A stretch of DNA of 64,000 nucleotides from Lunularia cruciata. Lineage: Eukaryota; Streptophyta; Marchantiopsida; Lunulariales; Lunulariaceae. The notes under the pieces were generated by a model. It was given only the letters and a program-made list of their open reading frames with translations, was not told where the DNA came from and ran no database searches. The stretch lies in NCBI GenBank assembly GCA_948567375.1, contig OX419758.1:39137473-39201472 (forward strand). The letters run 5' to 3'. The translations under genes and the position numbers were made by a program. Of the stretch, positions 54,531 through 64,000 are shown piece after piece. Positions within the stretch are counted from its first letter, which is position 1, and each line of letters opens with the position of its first letter.

Positions 54531-55342
54531 ATCCACTAATGTAACTCTAACCGAGACAACTACACTAGGGGCAAGGGTGACCTGTAATCTGCCATCACAA
54601 CATGTATTCTCACGGTCTGTAGGTCATCACTTCCTGCCTCACCGGAGAGAAACTAAGATAGTCTGACTAGTCATCACTCTAGCCTCACTATCGAGAGCAC
54701 CCTAGAGCACCAATGCTCAAAATTCAAGGCACCTCACACAAACATGGAGCAAAGAATGGAGGGAGTCCAATCACAAGAATGCTAAACAACAACCCCCATC
54801 TCATAAATCAACATAAGACTAACTTTGCCACCATTTGGTATTTGACATAATTGGAGTACCTATCTACTTCCTGAGCTACAAGGATCACCAAGGATCGGAT
54901 TCAAGTTCTTCTCGCCAAAATTTGACATAACTCCTTCACAAAATCTGACATAAAATTTGATGTAAATCTGACGTAAAATCTGACATAAATCCTTAAAAAT
55001 GGCTGACCACTAAATCCTCAATTCACTATTCACTCGAGCTAAATTGGAAAAATGGGTTTAGTCCAATCTTTCAATTTGTGAAGATCTACTCCCAACTCCA
55101 CCTTCAATTTTAGTTTATGAGGTCAACTCATAACAAATTGATCCTAAGCTCAAAATCATAACTACCTCTTGAAAATTGCTTCTTCCTTGGCTCCAAATTT
55201 TGCCAGCACTTTTGCACACACACACTCTCTTAGGGAAATCTAAACTACTCGATCAAGACACCATGATCCACCGAGCTTGGAGATACCACCAACACTCGTA
55301 ATTCCTACACCCAATTTCCCCCTGACTCATTTCTTTGATGTA
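54531..55342 (-). other. Y leader between terminal repeat and gag
   Basis: No open frame of note. The repeated word TCTGACATAAA/TTTGACATAA near 54845-54990 is locally abundant. A TGGTATCTCC on the minus strand near 55280 begins like the common plant initiator-Met primer site TGGTATCAGAGC but diverges after seven bases, so I do not call a primer site. Confidence 0.4.
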
Positions 55343-55788
55343 ATCAAATCATTTACAACTCCAATCAATTGAACTCAGATCAATACTTAATTTGATCCTC
55401 AACAACTTGCCAACAATAGGGCATTGATGACAGTCAAACCACACCCACTCTAGCTAAGAGACTCTAGGTGATGCTCGACGGCTTTCTGTCCACTCTAGCC
55501 AAGAACTCAAAGGCTCAACATCAGAGAAGTGAGCTCTCTGGAGATGCACTTCCAAAGTATACTCCTAATTTCAACCTAGGTCTCATCCGAACGGTCCCAC
55601 TAACGGCACACCCAATAGCGTGGATGGTGCAAGTGACGGTGGGACCCACCATGAAGTCAATACTCTAAACACAAAATCTGACCATTAGAAAATAGTCTAT
55701 GAGTAACTGCCAAAATGCCTCTAACTACTAATACTAGAACTCTTGTGTCCAAGCAATCTAGATGCGACACTACAAATGGCATGACACA
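55343..55788 (-). repeat. Y terminal repeat, right: unit b only
   Basis: It matches 37841-38281: CTCAGATCAATACTT, GATCCTCAACAACTTGCCAA, CACCCACTCTAGCTAAGAGA, CAAAATCTGACCAT and CACTACAAATGGC. The copies differ at many positions, so Y is older than X. Unit a is missing on this side. Confidence 0.85.
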
Positions 55789-56345
55789 ATTTTTGGAGAT
55801 GGTTGGGTACCAAAGGAGGTTCACCTTCTCATTTTCTAACAAGACTTATGCATTGACCATCTACATGAAGAAAGGTGTAGATTATATGGTGATTTTGGAG
55901 AACAAGGAGGATCTCAAAGTTTTTGAGGAGTTCAAGTAATCTCTTGTTGTAGCTCCAATTCTTGCTAAACCTGATTGGAGTTAGCCTTTTATCCTCTACA
56001 CTGATGCTTTCAATGTTGCTATGGGATGCACTCTTAGTCAATTAGACCAAGCTGGGCATGATCATCCAATAACTTATGCTAGTAGGCAGATGGTTTTAGC
56101 AAAAAAGAACTACTCTGTCATGGAGAGAGAAGGGTTGGCAGTGATCTTTGGTCTCAAGAAGTTTAGACACTACTAGATTGGAGGGAAAGCCACCATTTGT
56201 CACGGATCACAAGGCCTTGAAGTACATCTTTAACAAGCCTAACAAGACTTGCAAAGTGGATGATACTCTTGTCTGAGTATGACTACACCATTGAGGATAG
56301 GCTAGGAAAGAAACATGCAAATGCTGATTTGTTATCTAGGGCCTA
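55789..56345 (+). pseudogene. RT end and RNase H of Z
   Basis: Z resumes after the target copy ATTTT with GMVGYQRRFTFSFSNKTYAL. It continues through MKKGVDYMVILENKEDLK to RNase H (LYTDAFNVAMGCTLSQL, HANADLLSRA). Stops at about 55939, 55983 and 56175 and a frame change near 56205 break it. It corresponds to 45283-45842 of X. Confidence 0.88.
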
Positions 56346-57720
56346 TGATCATGATGGAGATGAGCCAATGGATAATTCCTTCCTGGATGAGGAGCTCATG
56401 ACAATCTCAGTCACTCAAGAGGTTCCAATAAAGTATAAGGAGATTGTGGATTTTGTGAGAAGTGGTAACTATCCAAAAGGGATGCATGCTAGGAAGAGAA
56501 GTGCACTTGCAGCAAGGTCTAGACCTTACACAATGGTGGAGGATATTCCTTTTCACCAAGGACAGATGGTCTACTTTGAAGAGAAGTGGGTAAGGAAGAG
56601 TCTATCCTACTCGTAAAGGAGTTTCATGAAGGTTTAGTGTGTGGAGGACACTTTGCAGGAAAGGTGACTACTTTCAAGATTCTAGATGCAGGTTATCATT
56701 GGAGAGTGATTTTCAAGGATTGTCTTGATTATTGCAAAACTTGTCATGTTTGTCAAGCTTTTGCTAGAAAGTCTACTTCCACTCCACCACTTAGATCAAT
56801 TCCATTGCTAGGACCTTTTGAGAAGTTGGGAATTGATTTTATAACTCCTCTCAATAGAACCCCAAGGGACAATTGATATATTGCGGTAGTTAATGACTAT
56901 CTTACCAAGCGGGTGAGGCTAGACCATTGAGGGACAAGAATGAAGATGAAGTTGGGAGATTTCTTTGAATGCATTATCACTTGGTTTGGATGCTCTTGGA
57001 GTTGGTTCCTTATAGAGGAGGAGAGTTTAGAGGAGCATCACTATAGCCATGCTACGCTATTTCTCTATCACACATAGAGTGACTACTTCCTATAAGCCAA
57101 ATTCTAATGGCTTGGCAGAAAGAACCAATCAGACCTTGTGCATGATGTTGGCCAAAGATGCAAAAATGGAGGGGGCTAAACATCATTGGGACAAGAGGAT
57201 TCATGCAGTTTTGTGGGAGTATAGGACAACCATGAGGACTGCCACCGGGTATTCTCCATTTCAATTGGTATATGGTATTGAGTCTACCTTACCTACTCAC
57301 TTTGATCTTCCTTCCTTCCAAAGCATTCATAAGAGATTGAAGAAACCACAAGGAGGTGATGCAGAGAAGTCAAGGAAGGAACAACTCATGGAGTTGGAAG
57401 AGGCAAGAGCAGTTGCTATGGTTTGAGTGGAGCAAGCCCAAAGAAACAAAAGGAGAGTTATGACAAGAGGCAAGGCAAGAAGAAGGTGGAACCTTTCAAA
57501 GAAGGTGATTGGTTAATGTTGTTTGATTTTATTTGATTCAAGAGAGTGCAAAAGAAGTTTTTGCCTAAGTACTTTGGACCTTTCATAGTGGAGAAGGTGT
57601 GAAGCAATTACACCTATGATCTCAAGGAGTTGGGGAGGAAGACACTTTGATAGGATTAACCATGATAAATTGAAAATGTATTATAGAAGGTAGAGAGACC
57701 TTCACTTTGAGGACAAAAAT
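56346..57720 (+). pseudogene. Integrase of Z
   Basis: The HHCC finger (CGGHFAGKV, AGYHW, CKTCHVC) is near 56640-56760. The core has LGIDFITPL and, after frame changes, SYKPNSNGLAERTNQTL with the catalytic Glu at 57117-57119. The stretch around the second Asp is damaged (TCCTTATAGAGG replaces TCTGATAGAGG). The C-terminal part matches X, including the TGA at 57424-57426 that X also has at 46930-46932. Confidence 0.88.
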
Positions 57721-57742
57721 GAAAACTTAGTTCAGGGGTAAA

Positions 57743-57808
57743 TGTAACACCCATTTGTGCATGTGTGTGGTATTGTGATATTTAGCTAGGTATTACAAGT
57801 ACTTGAGA
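57743..57808 (+). repeat. Truncated 3' LTR of Z
   Basis: TGTAACACCC follows a polypurine tract (CAGGGGTAAA), but the LTR stops after about 66 bp at TACTTGAGAG. The next base starts family-B sequence lacking its own first 330 bp or so. The joint is therefore a deletion or recombination point and not a clean insertion. Confidence 0.9.
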
Positions 57809-58919
57809 GTACACAAATTCCTCAATCAAAATTGCTTCACATCAACTTTGCACTACACTCACAAATGCAGAATACTACCAACACTACAATTCCTCTCAGA
57901 TCTATCAAGGCATTGCTGCAATTGCACTTCATTCAAGATCAAACACACAAAATGAAGATCAAGGTTGCAGAATCCAACATCCAACAAGCTTGACTTGCAC
58001 TTCAAATTTCTCCACACACTCACAAACACAAACACAATGTTGATACTTAGAATTAAGCTTAAGCAATGAGCACTGCTCCACAGCACTTCACTTTATCTAT
58101 CTTCAAAAAAATGAATACCAAACAACATATGACTGCAAATGCCACTCTTAAATAGTGAAGCAAACGACAATTCTAACAAAAATACCGTTCTATAACAACT
58201 CTTCTAACCTGTAGATCCGAATTGACAATGCAACCCTTCATATCTACCTCTTCAAATCTCAAATTTGTTTCTACCCTAATCCGATGTCTACCTCCTCATC
58301 AGCTTTCAAACCCGATGATCTTCCTATTACTTCTCCTTCTTTGGGTATATCTACCACTACCAAGTCCTTCACTATTTCTACTACTTCTACACTAGGAACT
58401 ACAATTAAGCTCATGGGTAATCTATCTACTTCCTTATCTCCCGGCCCACTCTTCTCTAATGTCTCAAATAACAAGTCCGAAGACACTTGAATTCCTACTT
58501 TTGCAACATCAGACTTCCTCTCCTCTGTCACACTACTCCTAGTTCTCTCTAACTCAAACTTGACTAAATCTAATCTGAGACTGACATTGTCTCCTACTTC
58601 TAACATCTTCCAATCTATTCGCTCCCTTAATTGGATCAGTAAAGTGTTCATATCCACATCTTTGGCTTTCCTCTTCCAAGTTTCTTGCACAAGCAACTTT
58701 AACTCGTGTAGACGTGCTTCTTCCAACCTTCCTTTAGCCTCCATGCTCAAGATTGCTTGCAACTTTCTTGCAATTTCTCCTACTGATTCCGACTCACAAC
58801 CTCAAGATCACTCTGCCTTCAACTCTTTGTGGTACATCTTCAACTCATCTTTGTACTTAGCAGCAAGCATCTTCTTCTCCTCCGTTGTCGTCGGGAAAAT
58901 AGCCCACGTGTACACTTGA
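57809..58919 (-). pseudogene. Family-B copy C: coiled-coil C-terminus and 3' part
   Basis: The first 350 bp match the B and A 3' parts (CAAAATTGCTTCACATCAAC, ATACTACCAACACTA, TCTATCAAGGCATTGCT). The minus-strand frame 58271-58919 reads KKMLAAKYKDELKMYHKEL, a stop, EARLHELKLLVQETWKRKAK and RIDWKMLEVGDNVSLRLDL, ending EEVDIGLG. It extends about 120 residues past the point where B terminates, so B carries an internal deletion. The N-terminal half continues at 62587 after the intervening block. Confidence 0.75.
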
Positions 58920-59498
58920 GGCTTTTGGTGTGATAAATTTTCTTTTTCTCTTTTAGTTGTTGTAAGGAACATGGATTTATGTCGATATGTCTCGGGTGTG
59001 GATTTATGCTACCTTGCCGCGGGAGATATTTCCTATATTATTGTGAAGCCCGGAAAAAGTTATGGTATTATTAGCTCAAGGAGTCTTTTAATCTGGCTTG
59101 AGCCAAGAAATGATGTTGGGTTACACTAGCTCAGGTTCGTTTTATGTTATTGGAGTGAAAGAGTGTTTTCCTTAGTGGAGGAGCAAAAAAGAGTCTTTTG
59201 AGTTGGAAATACTTTGGGAGGCTTTAGAGGAGTTTTGACAATGAAAGGTTTGGGGAATAACAACATGAAAAAAGTTAGAGGACAAGGAAGGAACTCAGCT
59301 TGGGAGGAGAGGTTCTTCGGGGAGGACAGGACTGGGAGAGGGGAACAGGTTTTGGGCAGGGGGGAAGGTTTGGGAGGTGAAGGAGAGAAATTTTTGAGTG
59401 GAAAGGGTTCTGGATAGAGGAGGCTAGGGGAGAGAACTCTTGAGAAAAGAGAGCTATTGGAAACGGACCAGAAAAGGAGTTTTGGCAGAGGACAAAAG

Positions 59499-60235
59499 GT
59501 GGACAGAAAAGGAAGAATGAGAGGAGGGATTTTGGAATTTGGCAGAGAGCAGTAAGGATCAATGGGAGAAGAAGGACAGTAAGGTGGACATTGAATGGAA
59601 AAAGATGAGAGGGTTTTGAGTTTTGGTAGAGGACAGAAGGTGGACAGAAAAGGAAGAATGAGAGGAGGGTTTTTGGAAATTGGCAGAGAGCAGTAAGGAT
59701 CAATGGGAGAGGAAGGACAGTAAGGTGGACATTGAATGGAAAAAGGTGAGAGGGTTTTGAGTTTTGGCAGAGGACAGAAGGTGGACAGAAAAGGAAGAAT
59801 GAGAGGAGGGTTTTTGGAATTTTGGCAGAGAGCAGTAAGGATTGACGTGAGAAGAAGGACAGTAAGGAGGACATTGAATGGTAAAAGGTGAGAGGGTTTT
59901 GAGTTTTGGCAGAGGACAGAAGGTGGACAAAAAAGGAAGAATGAGAGGAGGGTTTTCGGAATTTGGCAGAGAGCAGTAAGGATCGACGGGAGAAGAAGGA
60001 CAGTAAGGTAGACATTGAATGGAAAAAGGTGAGAGGGTTTTGAGTTTTGGCAGAGGACAAAAGGTGGACAGAAAAGGAAGAATGAGAGGAGGGTTTTTGG
60101 AATTTGGCAGAGAGCAGTAAGGATTGACGAGAGAAGAAGGACAGTAAGGTGGACATTGAATGGTAAAAGGTGAGGGTTTCAAGTTTTGGCAGAGGACAAT
60201 AAGGTGGACAGGAAGGAAGTGAATCAAAAGGAATT
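59499..60235. repeat. 141-bp tandem repeat, five units
   Basis: Units begin with GGTGGACA at 59499, 59639, 59780, 59922 and 60063, with a sixth start at 60203 (periods 140-142). Each contains GGAAGAATGAGAGGAGGG, TTGGCAGAGAGCAGTAAGGA, GAAGGACAGTAAGG and GTTTTGAGTTTTGG. A period near 47 codons keeps a 382-codon minus frame open (59275-60423), giving a repeated Ser/Leu/Pro-rich peptide. Confidence 0.95.
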
Positions 60236-60439
60236 AGAATGATCGTGAAGGAGTAGTCAGGAAGGCTCTTGAGGGATGGAGTGAAGGAATTGACAAGGAA
60301 GGGAAGGATCAAGAGAGTGTAAACAGGAAAAAGAGAGGTTGAAGGGAGATAGGTGACTATGGATTTGAGGGATCCAAAATATAGAAAGGAGAAAAGGAAT
60401 TGGAATGACAAGGGAATAATCAAAGGGTTTTAGAGAGGA

Positions 60440-60640
60440 AGGAGTGAAGGATCGTGGAGACAGGAAGGAGTGAAGTATCATGGAGTCAGAAAAAGGAGAA
60501 GTACAAAAAAATACAGAAGGAAGTGAAGGATTGTGGAGACGGGAAGGAGTGATGTATCGTGGAGCAAAAAAAAAAGAAAAAAGGAGAAGTACAGAAAATA
60601 TAGAAAGAAGTGAAGGATTGTGGAGACAAGAAAGGCAAAG
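60440..60640. repeat. Tandem repeat of about 80-87 bp, three units
   Basis: The word GAAGGAT(C/T)GTGGAGAC recurs at 60446, 60525 and 60612. The units also share GGAAGGAGTGA and AAGGAGAAGTAC. Unit length varies through A-run differences. Confidence 0.85.
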
Positions 60641-60819
60641 AATCAAGAGAAGGCAGGGGTTTCTGAAAAATCGCAGGAAGAGAGAACATGGTTTTGTTTT
60701 GAGAATCAAAAGGAGGGAATTGGCAAAAAAGAAAGACAGGACCAGAAATCAAAAGAAGGATAGGGAAATGAAAGGAAGGAGATGAAGGAGAGATAGGAGT
60801 GATCAAAGGGGTTTCCAGG

Positions 60820-61350
60820 GAAGGCAGTAAGATTTGAGGTTGGAAGAAGGCAGAAGAGAATACATTTTGAGTTCTCAAAGAAGTAGTAAGTTTGAATTTC
60901 AAAGGGAGAAGTAGGATTCACGTGAAGAGAAGTTGGTTGACAATTGAGAGAACAATGTGGGATCTTCAGAGAAGGCATTTTGAGTTTGACAAAGTGCAGT
61001 AAGGTTCAAGTTGGGAGGAAGCAGTAAGTCTTGAGTTTCACAAAAAGAGTAGGGTTCACGAGAAAGAGGTTTTGTTGATGATCGAGAGAACAGTGTGGGA
61101 TTTTAGAGAATGCATTTTTTTGAGTTTCGCAAAGAAGCAGCAAGTTTCATTTTCAAAGGGAGAAGTAGGATTCACGGGAAGAGAAGTTGGCTGACGATTG
61201 AGAGAACAGTGTGGAATTTTAGAGAACGGTGTTGAGTTTTCTCAAAGAAGCAAGAATGCAGAATGGTTTGAGTTTGACAAAAGGCAATAAGGTTCAATGA
61301 CAAAGGAAGGAGCAGGGTTCAGGGGAAGGGAATCTGGCTGACAAATTGAC
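60820..61350. repeat. Tandem repeat of about 120-145 bp, four diverged units
   Basis: The word G(T/C)AGG(A/G)TTCA recurs near 60912, 61047, 61166 and 61310. Around it recur GAAGAGAAGTTGG, GAGAGAACAGTGTGG and AGTTT-x-AAAG. The plus strand is purine-rich throughout. Confidence 0.75.
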
Positions 61351-62586
61351 AGAGCAGCGTTGAGTGAGAAGCTCAAGAGGAGAACTTCCTAATGACAAGA
61401 CAAAGGACTGTGAAGCATGGAGAGGGTTTAGCCATGATCAAAAGCAGAAACCAAGAGAAGGATCTTCTGAGAGGACAAGTAGTCTCAAAAGGAGAAGAAG
61501 AGAAGAAATCGCAGGGGAAAAATAGAGAAGGTATTTGGGAGAACAAAAATCAGCAAAAAGGTTAGCAGGCAGAGGTGTCCCTAAGGGCTTGGCAGGAATA
61601 GAAAAATCTCAAAGGGTTTTGGAGGACAGAAAAATCTTGAAAGGTTGGTTGGACAGAGAATCTGTTACTAGTTGAAGGTTTCATCCGAAACTTACTCAAA
61701 GAGCAGAGAGGAAAGGCCAAACTAGCTTTGCAAAGGAAAGGTGGACAGGAACAAAAGAAGAGAGAAGTCATGTTCAGCTCAAGATAATACGAGGACTGGA
61801 TATAGAAACTCGATACGAGATTAGCCAGGAGCTTCTACAAGGCGTAGAGTCCTATGGCAAGAGCAATGCAGAGCGTTTGGGAAGATCTAACATACCCGAA
61901 TATTGAAGAGAAAGGAGAATCCCGAGGAAGGACCTATTGGACAGTGGAGACTTGGAAAGAACGACAATTGGAGATGCTGCAGAACAGGGAGATGACAAGT
62001 TGTAAGGAATAGGAAATAGGACCTGCTCGATTCCTTTTCTTTCTTCATGTGCTTGGCTAGTCAGTGTGCTTTGGTTTGGTCACTGTTTGGTTAGGAGCCG
62101 TGTGTCGTGGCTCAAAGGATTATAAACTGTGAAACTTGGAACTGAGATGGAAATGAGATTCTTAGTGATTGAGTGTGTGTACTTGATGTGCGAACAGCGG
62201 TAGAGAAAATAATAATAAAATTTTTTTTATATTTTCTTTTTTACACTCAGTCCAGCTTATGTAGATGGGTCAGCACATTTAACTAATTGCCCGGGATTGA
62301 GTCCGGTCGCATAACTTGTGGACAACTCCACAAAACTCCACCAGATCATTCTTTATGGGAGATCAGTCTAGACCAGAACTGCAAAACCCACCAAACCCAG
62401 AACATACTAAAGTCGAGGATAATAGACCAAACAAGAGGTCAAGAATAATGAGCCGGGACTAATAATAGACGGTACAAGAAGGACAAAACACTCCAAAAGC
62501 CTAAGCACAAGCAGCCAGGTGCCCAATGCAATCTCGAGACCATACAATCCCCACGACACCGCATACTAAGAACTCTATAACTCAGC

Positions 62587-64000
62587 ACTTCATACCAGCT
62601 CATGCAATCTTTCTTCTTCTTGATGGCTGACTGCCAACTTCTCTTTGCCACTCTTCTTCAAGCTTTCTAACTCCTGCTCCATTATTGCGGCCATCGTCTT
62701 CACATGAATACTCTTGATGCACACATCATTGACCTCCTCTTTCATCTTGGTCAGCAACATTGCCTGCTCTTTCAGTTCTTTGGCTTGCTTTTGCATTTCC
62801 TTACCTCTTGACTCAAAACTCTCTTGCAACTTCTTGAAAGTCTTCTTCTTCAAGACTGCATCCACCTGAAGTTCTTCAACTCCTTGTCTCTTTGGGTTAC
62901 ATGCTCTTGCAAACCCTTCACTTCAACCAGCAGATACTTCACCACTTGCAACTCATTCATCACCTTCATACGATTTTGGGGAATTACCTTCTGGTGCTCC
63001 TTCAACAATTCCAACAATGGAGTGACAACCTTTGATAGATAATGTATTCCGCCAAATTTCTCTTCATCTTTGGCCCCATCTTTGTACTTTGCCTCTTCCA
63101 TTGGCTCCTTTTGCCAAAGTCACAATCTTTGTATCTTCAAATACATTACTTCTGAGCTTCCTTCTTCCTTACCTACTGAACTCAGCTCCGCAGGATACTC
63201 CTTCTGTTTTTCAGCCCCCTTCTCTTCCACAACCAGGGCTACGCAATGATTTGTCTTTCCTAGTACATTGTCAATCATTGCATGAAAAGCTTCATCCACT
63301 CCAACCGATTGCTGAACCTCATGTTCATCCTCACTTTGTAAAGTGAGTTTGTCTTCTTCTGAGTCCTCTCCTTTAGACTGTATCTCCCCTTCAGAATCAG
63401 TTTCTGATGGTGCTTCTTTCACCATCTTCTTACTCTACAAAACCAATCTTTGGGTCTTCCTTTGTGCTAGAGGTGACTTTGCTTCTTTGGGTTTATTGTG
63501 CTTCTTCTTCTTCTTTGGGCTTGTGCCTTCTTCCATCTTCTATTGTCCCGTCTTCAAGAAGTGATCATCACTGGCTTGTAGGTGTGCCATATATTGTTGC
63601 TCTTCTTCATCTGCTTCCCATCTCAAATCAGGATAGAAATGTGACACCATGCAACGCCTCTCCTCTGCTATCAGCAAGTTCAACCTAAAGTAGAAGTGTG
63701 TTGCAAACGGTGCAAAATAATGTGGAGGCAAACCTGTCCTCCAATTGACCACCATCTGCCTCTTTTGTTGGTGAAAACACTTTGCCCAGTTCACCTTCAC
63801 TCTTGCAAACATCTAGTGGAAAAAGACTGTCTGCTGCATATTCATGTAAGTCATTTGTTCTAGTTTGAACATGGCTATTATCGTCCCCATGATACTTTGT
63901 TTAATAGGGTCCCGATAGGACTCCACCTTGTAACCGTTCATTGTGTGTAGAGCAAAGAATGAATTTTGTATGTCCATTGTCTCCGCTGTAGCATCACACT
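62587..64000 (-). pseudogene. Family-B copy D: N-terminal block and first coiled coil
   Basis: At the window edge the minus strand reads NGYKVESYRDPIKQS and QQTVFFH, a stop, then VKVNWAKCFHQQKRQMVVNW and YFAPFATHFYFRLNLL. This is the same block as B (NGYKVERYKDP, VVFFHK, INWVRCFHGRTRQMVWN, IVPFAAHFYLGLNLL). Then come SHFYPDLRWEADEEEQQYM, an acidic segment (GEIQSKGEDSEEDKLTLQSE) and coiled coil (62590-63101, KELKEQAMLLTKMKEEVND). Frame changes occur near 63530 and 63110. It joins copy C at 58919 once the 3.7 kb block is removed. Confidence 0.75.

Larger units (their letters stand above)
37736..55788 (-). mobile_element. Gypsy element Y with methyltransferase and PHD domains
   Basis: Read on the minus strand the order is terminal repeat, leader, gag, protease, cytosine methyltransferase, RT, RNase H, integrase, PHD finger and terminal repeat. 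Flanks are ATTAT (37731-37735) and ATTTT (55789-55793), a 5-bp target duplication with one mismatch. Joining CCAATTAT to TGGAGATGG reproduces the length of the X homologue exactly. Two family-Z elements are nested inside: a solo LTR at 39053-39744 and X at 40146-47939. All domains carry stops or shifts, so this copy is dead. Confidence 0.85.
29357..57808 (+). mobile_element. Gypsy element Z, opened by insertions B and Y
   Basis: Z starts with its 5' LTR at 29357. It continues through pre-gag, gag, protease and early RT to 33903, resumes at 37183-37735 after element B, and resumes again at 55794 after element Y. It then runs through RNase H and integrase to a truncated 3' LTR at 57743-57808. 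Removing each insertion with one target copy restores alignment to element X without a gap at the junctions. Frameshifts, stops and a deletion of about 60 bp just after the B insertion make it defective. Confidence 0.9.
58920..62586. other. Purine-rich tandem-repeat block interrupting family-B copy C/D
   Basis: The coiled-coil coding sequence stops at 62587 (QEEERLHEL) and resumes at about 58905 (TEEKKMLAAKYKDEL) in the order seen without a gap in B. This 3.7 kb is therefore an insertion or a large intron. A minus-strand GTATGA donor-like word follows HEL, but no convincing acceptor is seen. The plus strand is strongly purine-rich from 59200 to 61800. A TATA-like ATTATAAAC lies near 62130. 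No target duplication was found and no real gene is visible. Confidence 0.6.

Noticed and set aside
54316-54666. Frames of 60-103 codons over the 27-bp minisatellite
   Set aside because: They are open only because the repeat period is a multiple of three. They consist of the repeat peptide on either strand.
55271-55298. Initiator-Met primer binding site for Y
   Set aside because: The minus strand matches only TGGTATC of the usual site and then diverges. Its distance from the end of unit b is also wrong for the LTR model.
59275-60423. 382-codon minus-strand open frame as a real gene
   Set aside because: It coincides with a tandem array on a pyrimidine-rich strand where stops are rare. It has no domain or start context, and it repeats the same 47-residue unit. 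Kept only as a repeat finding.
58900-62605. Definite intron between family-B copies D and C
   Set aside because: There is a GTATGA donor-like word, but no clear branch site or acceptor, and B has no intron here. Left open as insertion or intron.
1-64000. CRISPR arrays, tRNA or rRNA genes, bacterial operons
   Set aside because: No regularly spaced short repeats of CRISPR type, no cloverleaf with a conserved T-arm and no rRNA signature was seen. The content is plant transposable-element DNA.

Overview
The window looks like intergenic DNA of a large-genome land plant, most likely a gymnosperm (inference from the dense nesting of old, mutated Ty3/gypsy elements, a hAT relic and AT-rich spacer; nothing in it fixes a species). 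I recognise no intact host gene, tRNA, rRNA or CRISPR array. Almost everything that can be named is a transposable element or its debris, and most open frames are shadows or fragments broken by stops and frameshifts.

Layout. 1-3480: minus-strand chromovirus-like gypsy relic. 3481-4700: two minus-strand promoter-like segments, the second with a dense heat-shock-element array upstream of a TATA box. 4884-10400: pieces of a repeated coiled-coil retroelement family (called family B here), a solo LTR and a MITE arm. 10400-17800: AT-rich or unassigned spacer with one weak copia-like hit. 17806-20243: BED-finger hAT transposon relic (minus). 20244-28480: lower-copy spacer with a 0.3 kb foldback MITE. 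28540-29180: another family-B fragment. 29357-57808: one gypsy element (Z, plus strand) opened by two insertions. The first is family-B element B (33904-37177, 5-bp target duplication). The second is the minus-strand gypsy element Y (37736-55788). Y is itself interrupted by a solo LTR (39053-39744) and by a full-length element X (40146-47939) of the same family as Z. 57810-64000: a further family-B copy split by a 3.7 kb purine-rich block full of tandem repeats.

The most notable object is Y. Read on the minus strand its order is gag with two zinc knuckles, protease, a DNMT3-like C5 cytosine methyltransferase domain, reverse transcriptase, RNase H, integrase and a C-terminal PHD finger. An element with both a DNA-methylation writer and a chromatin-reader fold would be unusual. 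This copy is a pseudogene, but the methyltransferase motifs, including the PCQ active site, are readable. The second notable theme is family B, a non-standard retroelement gene (conserved N-terminal block plus long coiled coil, no RT seen) found at six or so places. The third is the heat-shock-element promoter.
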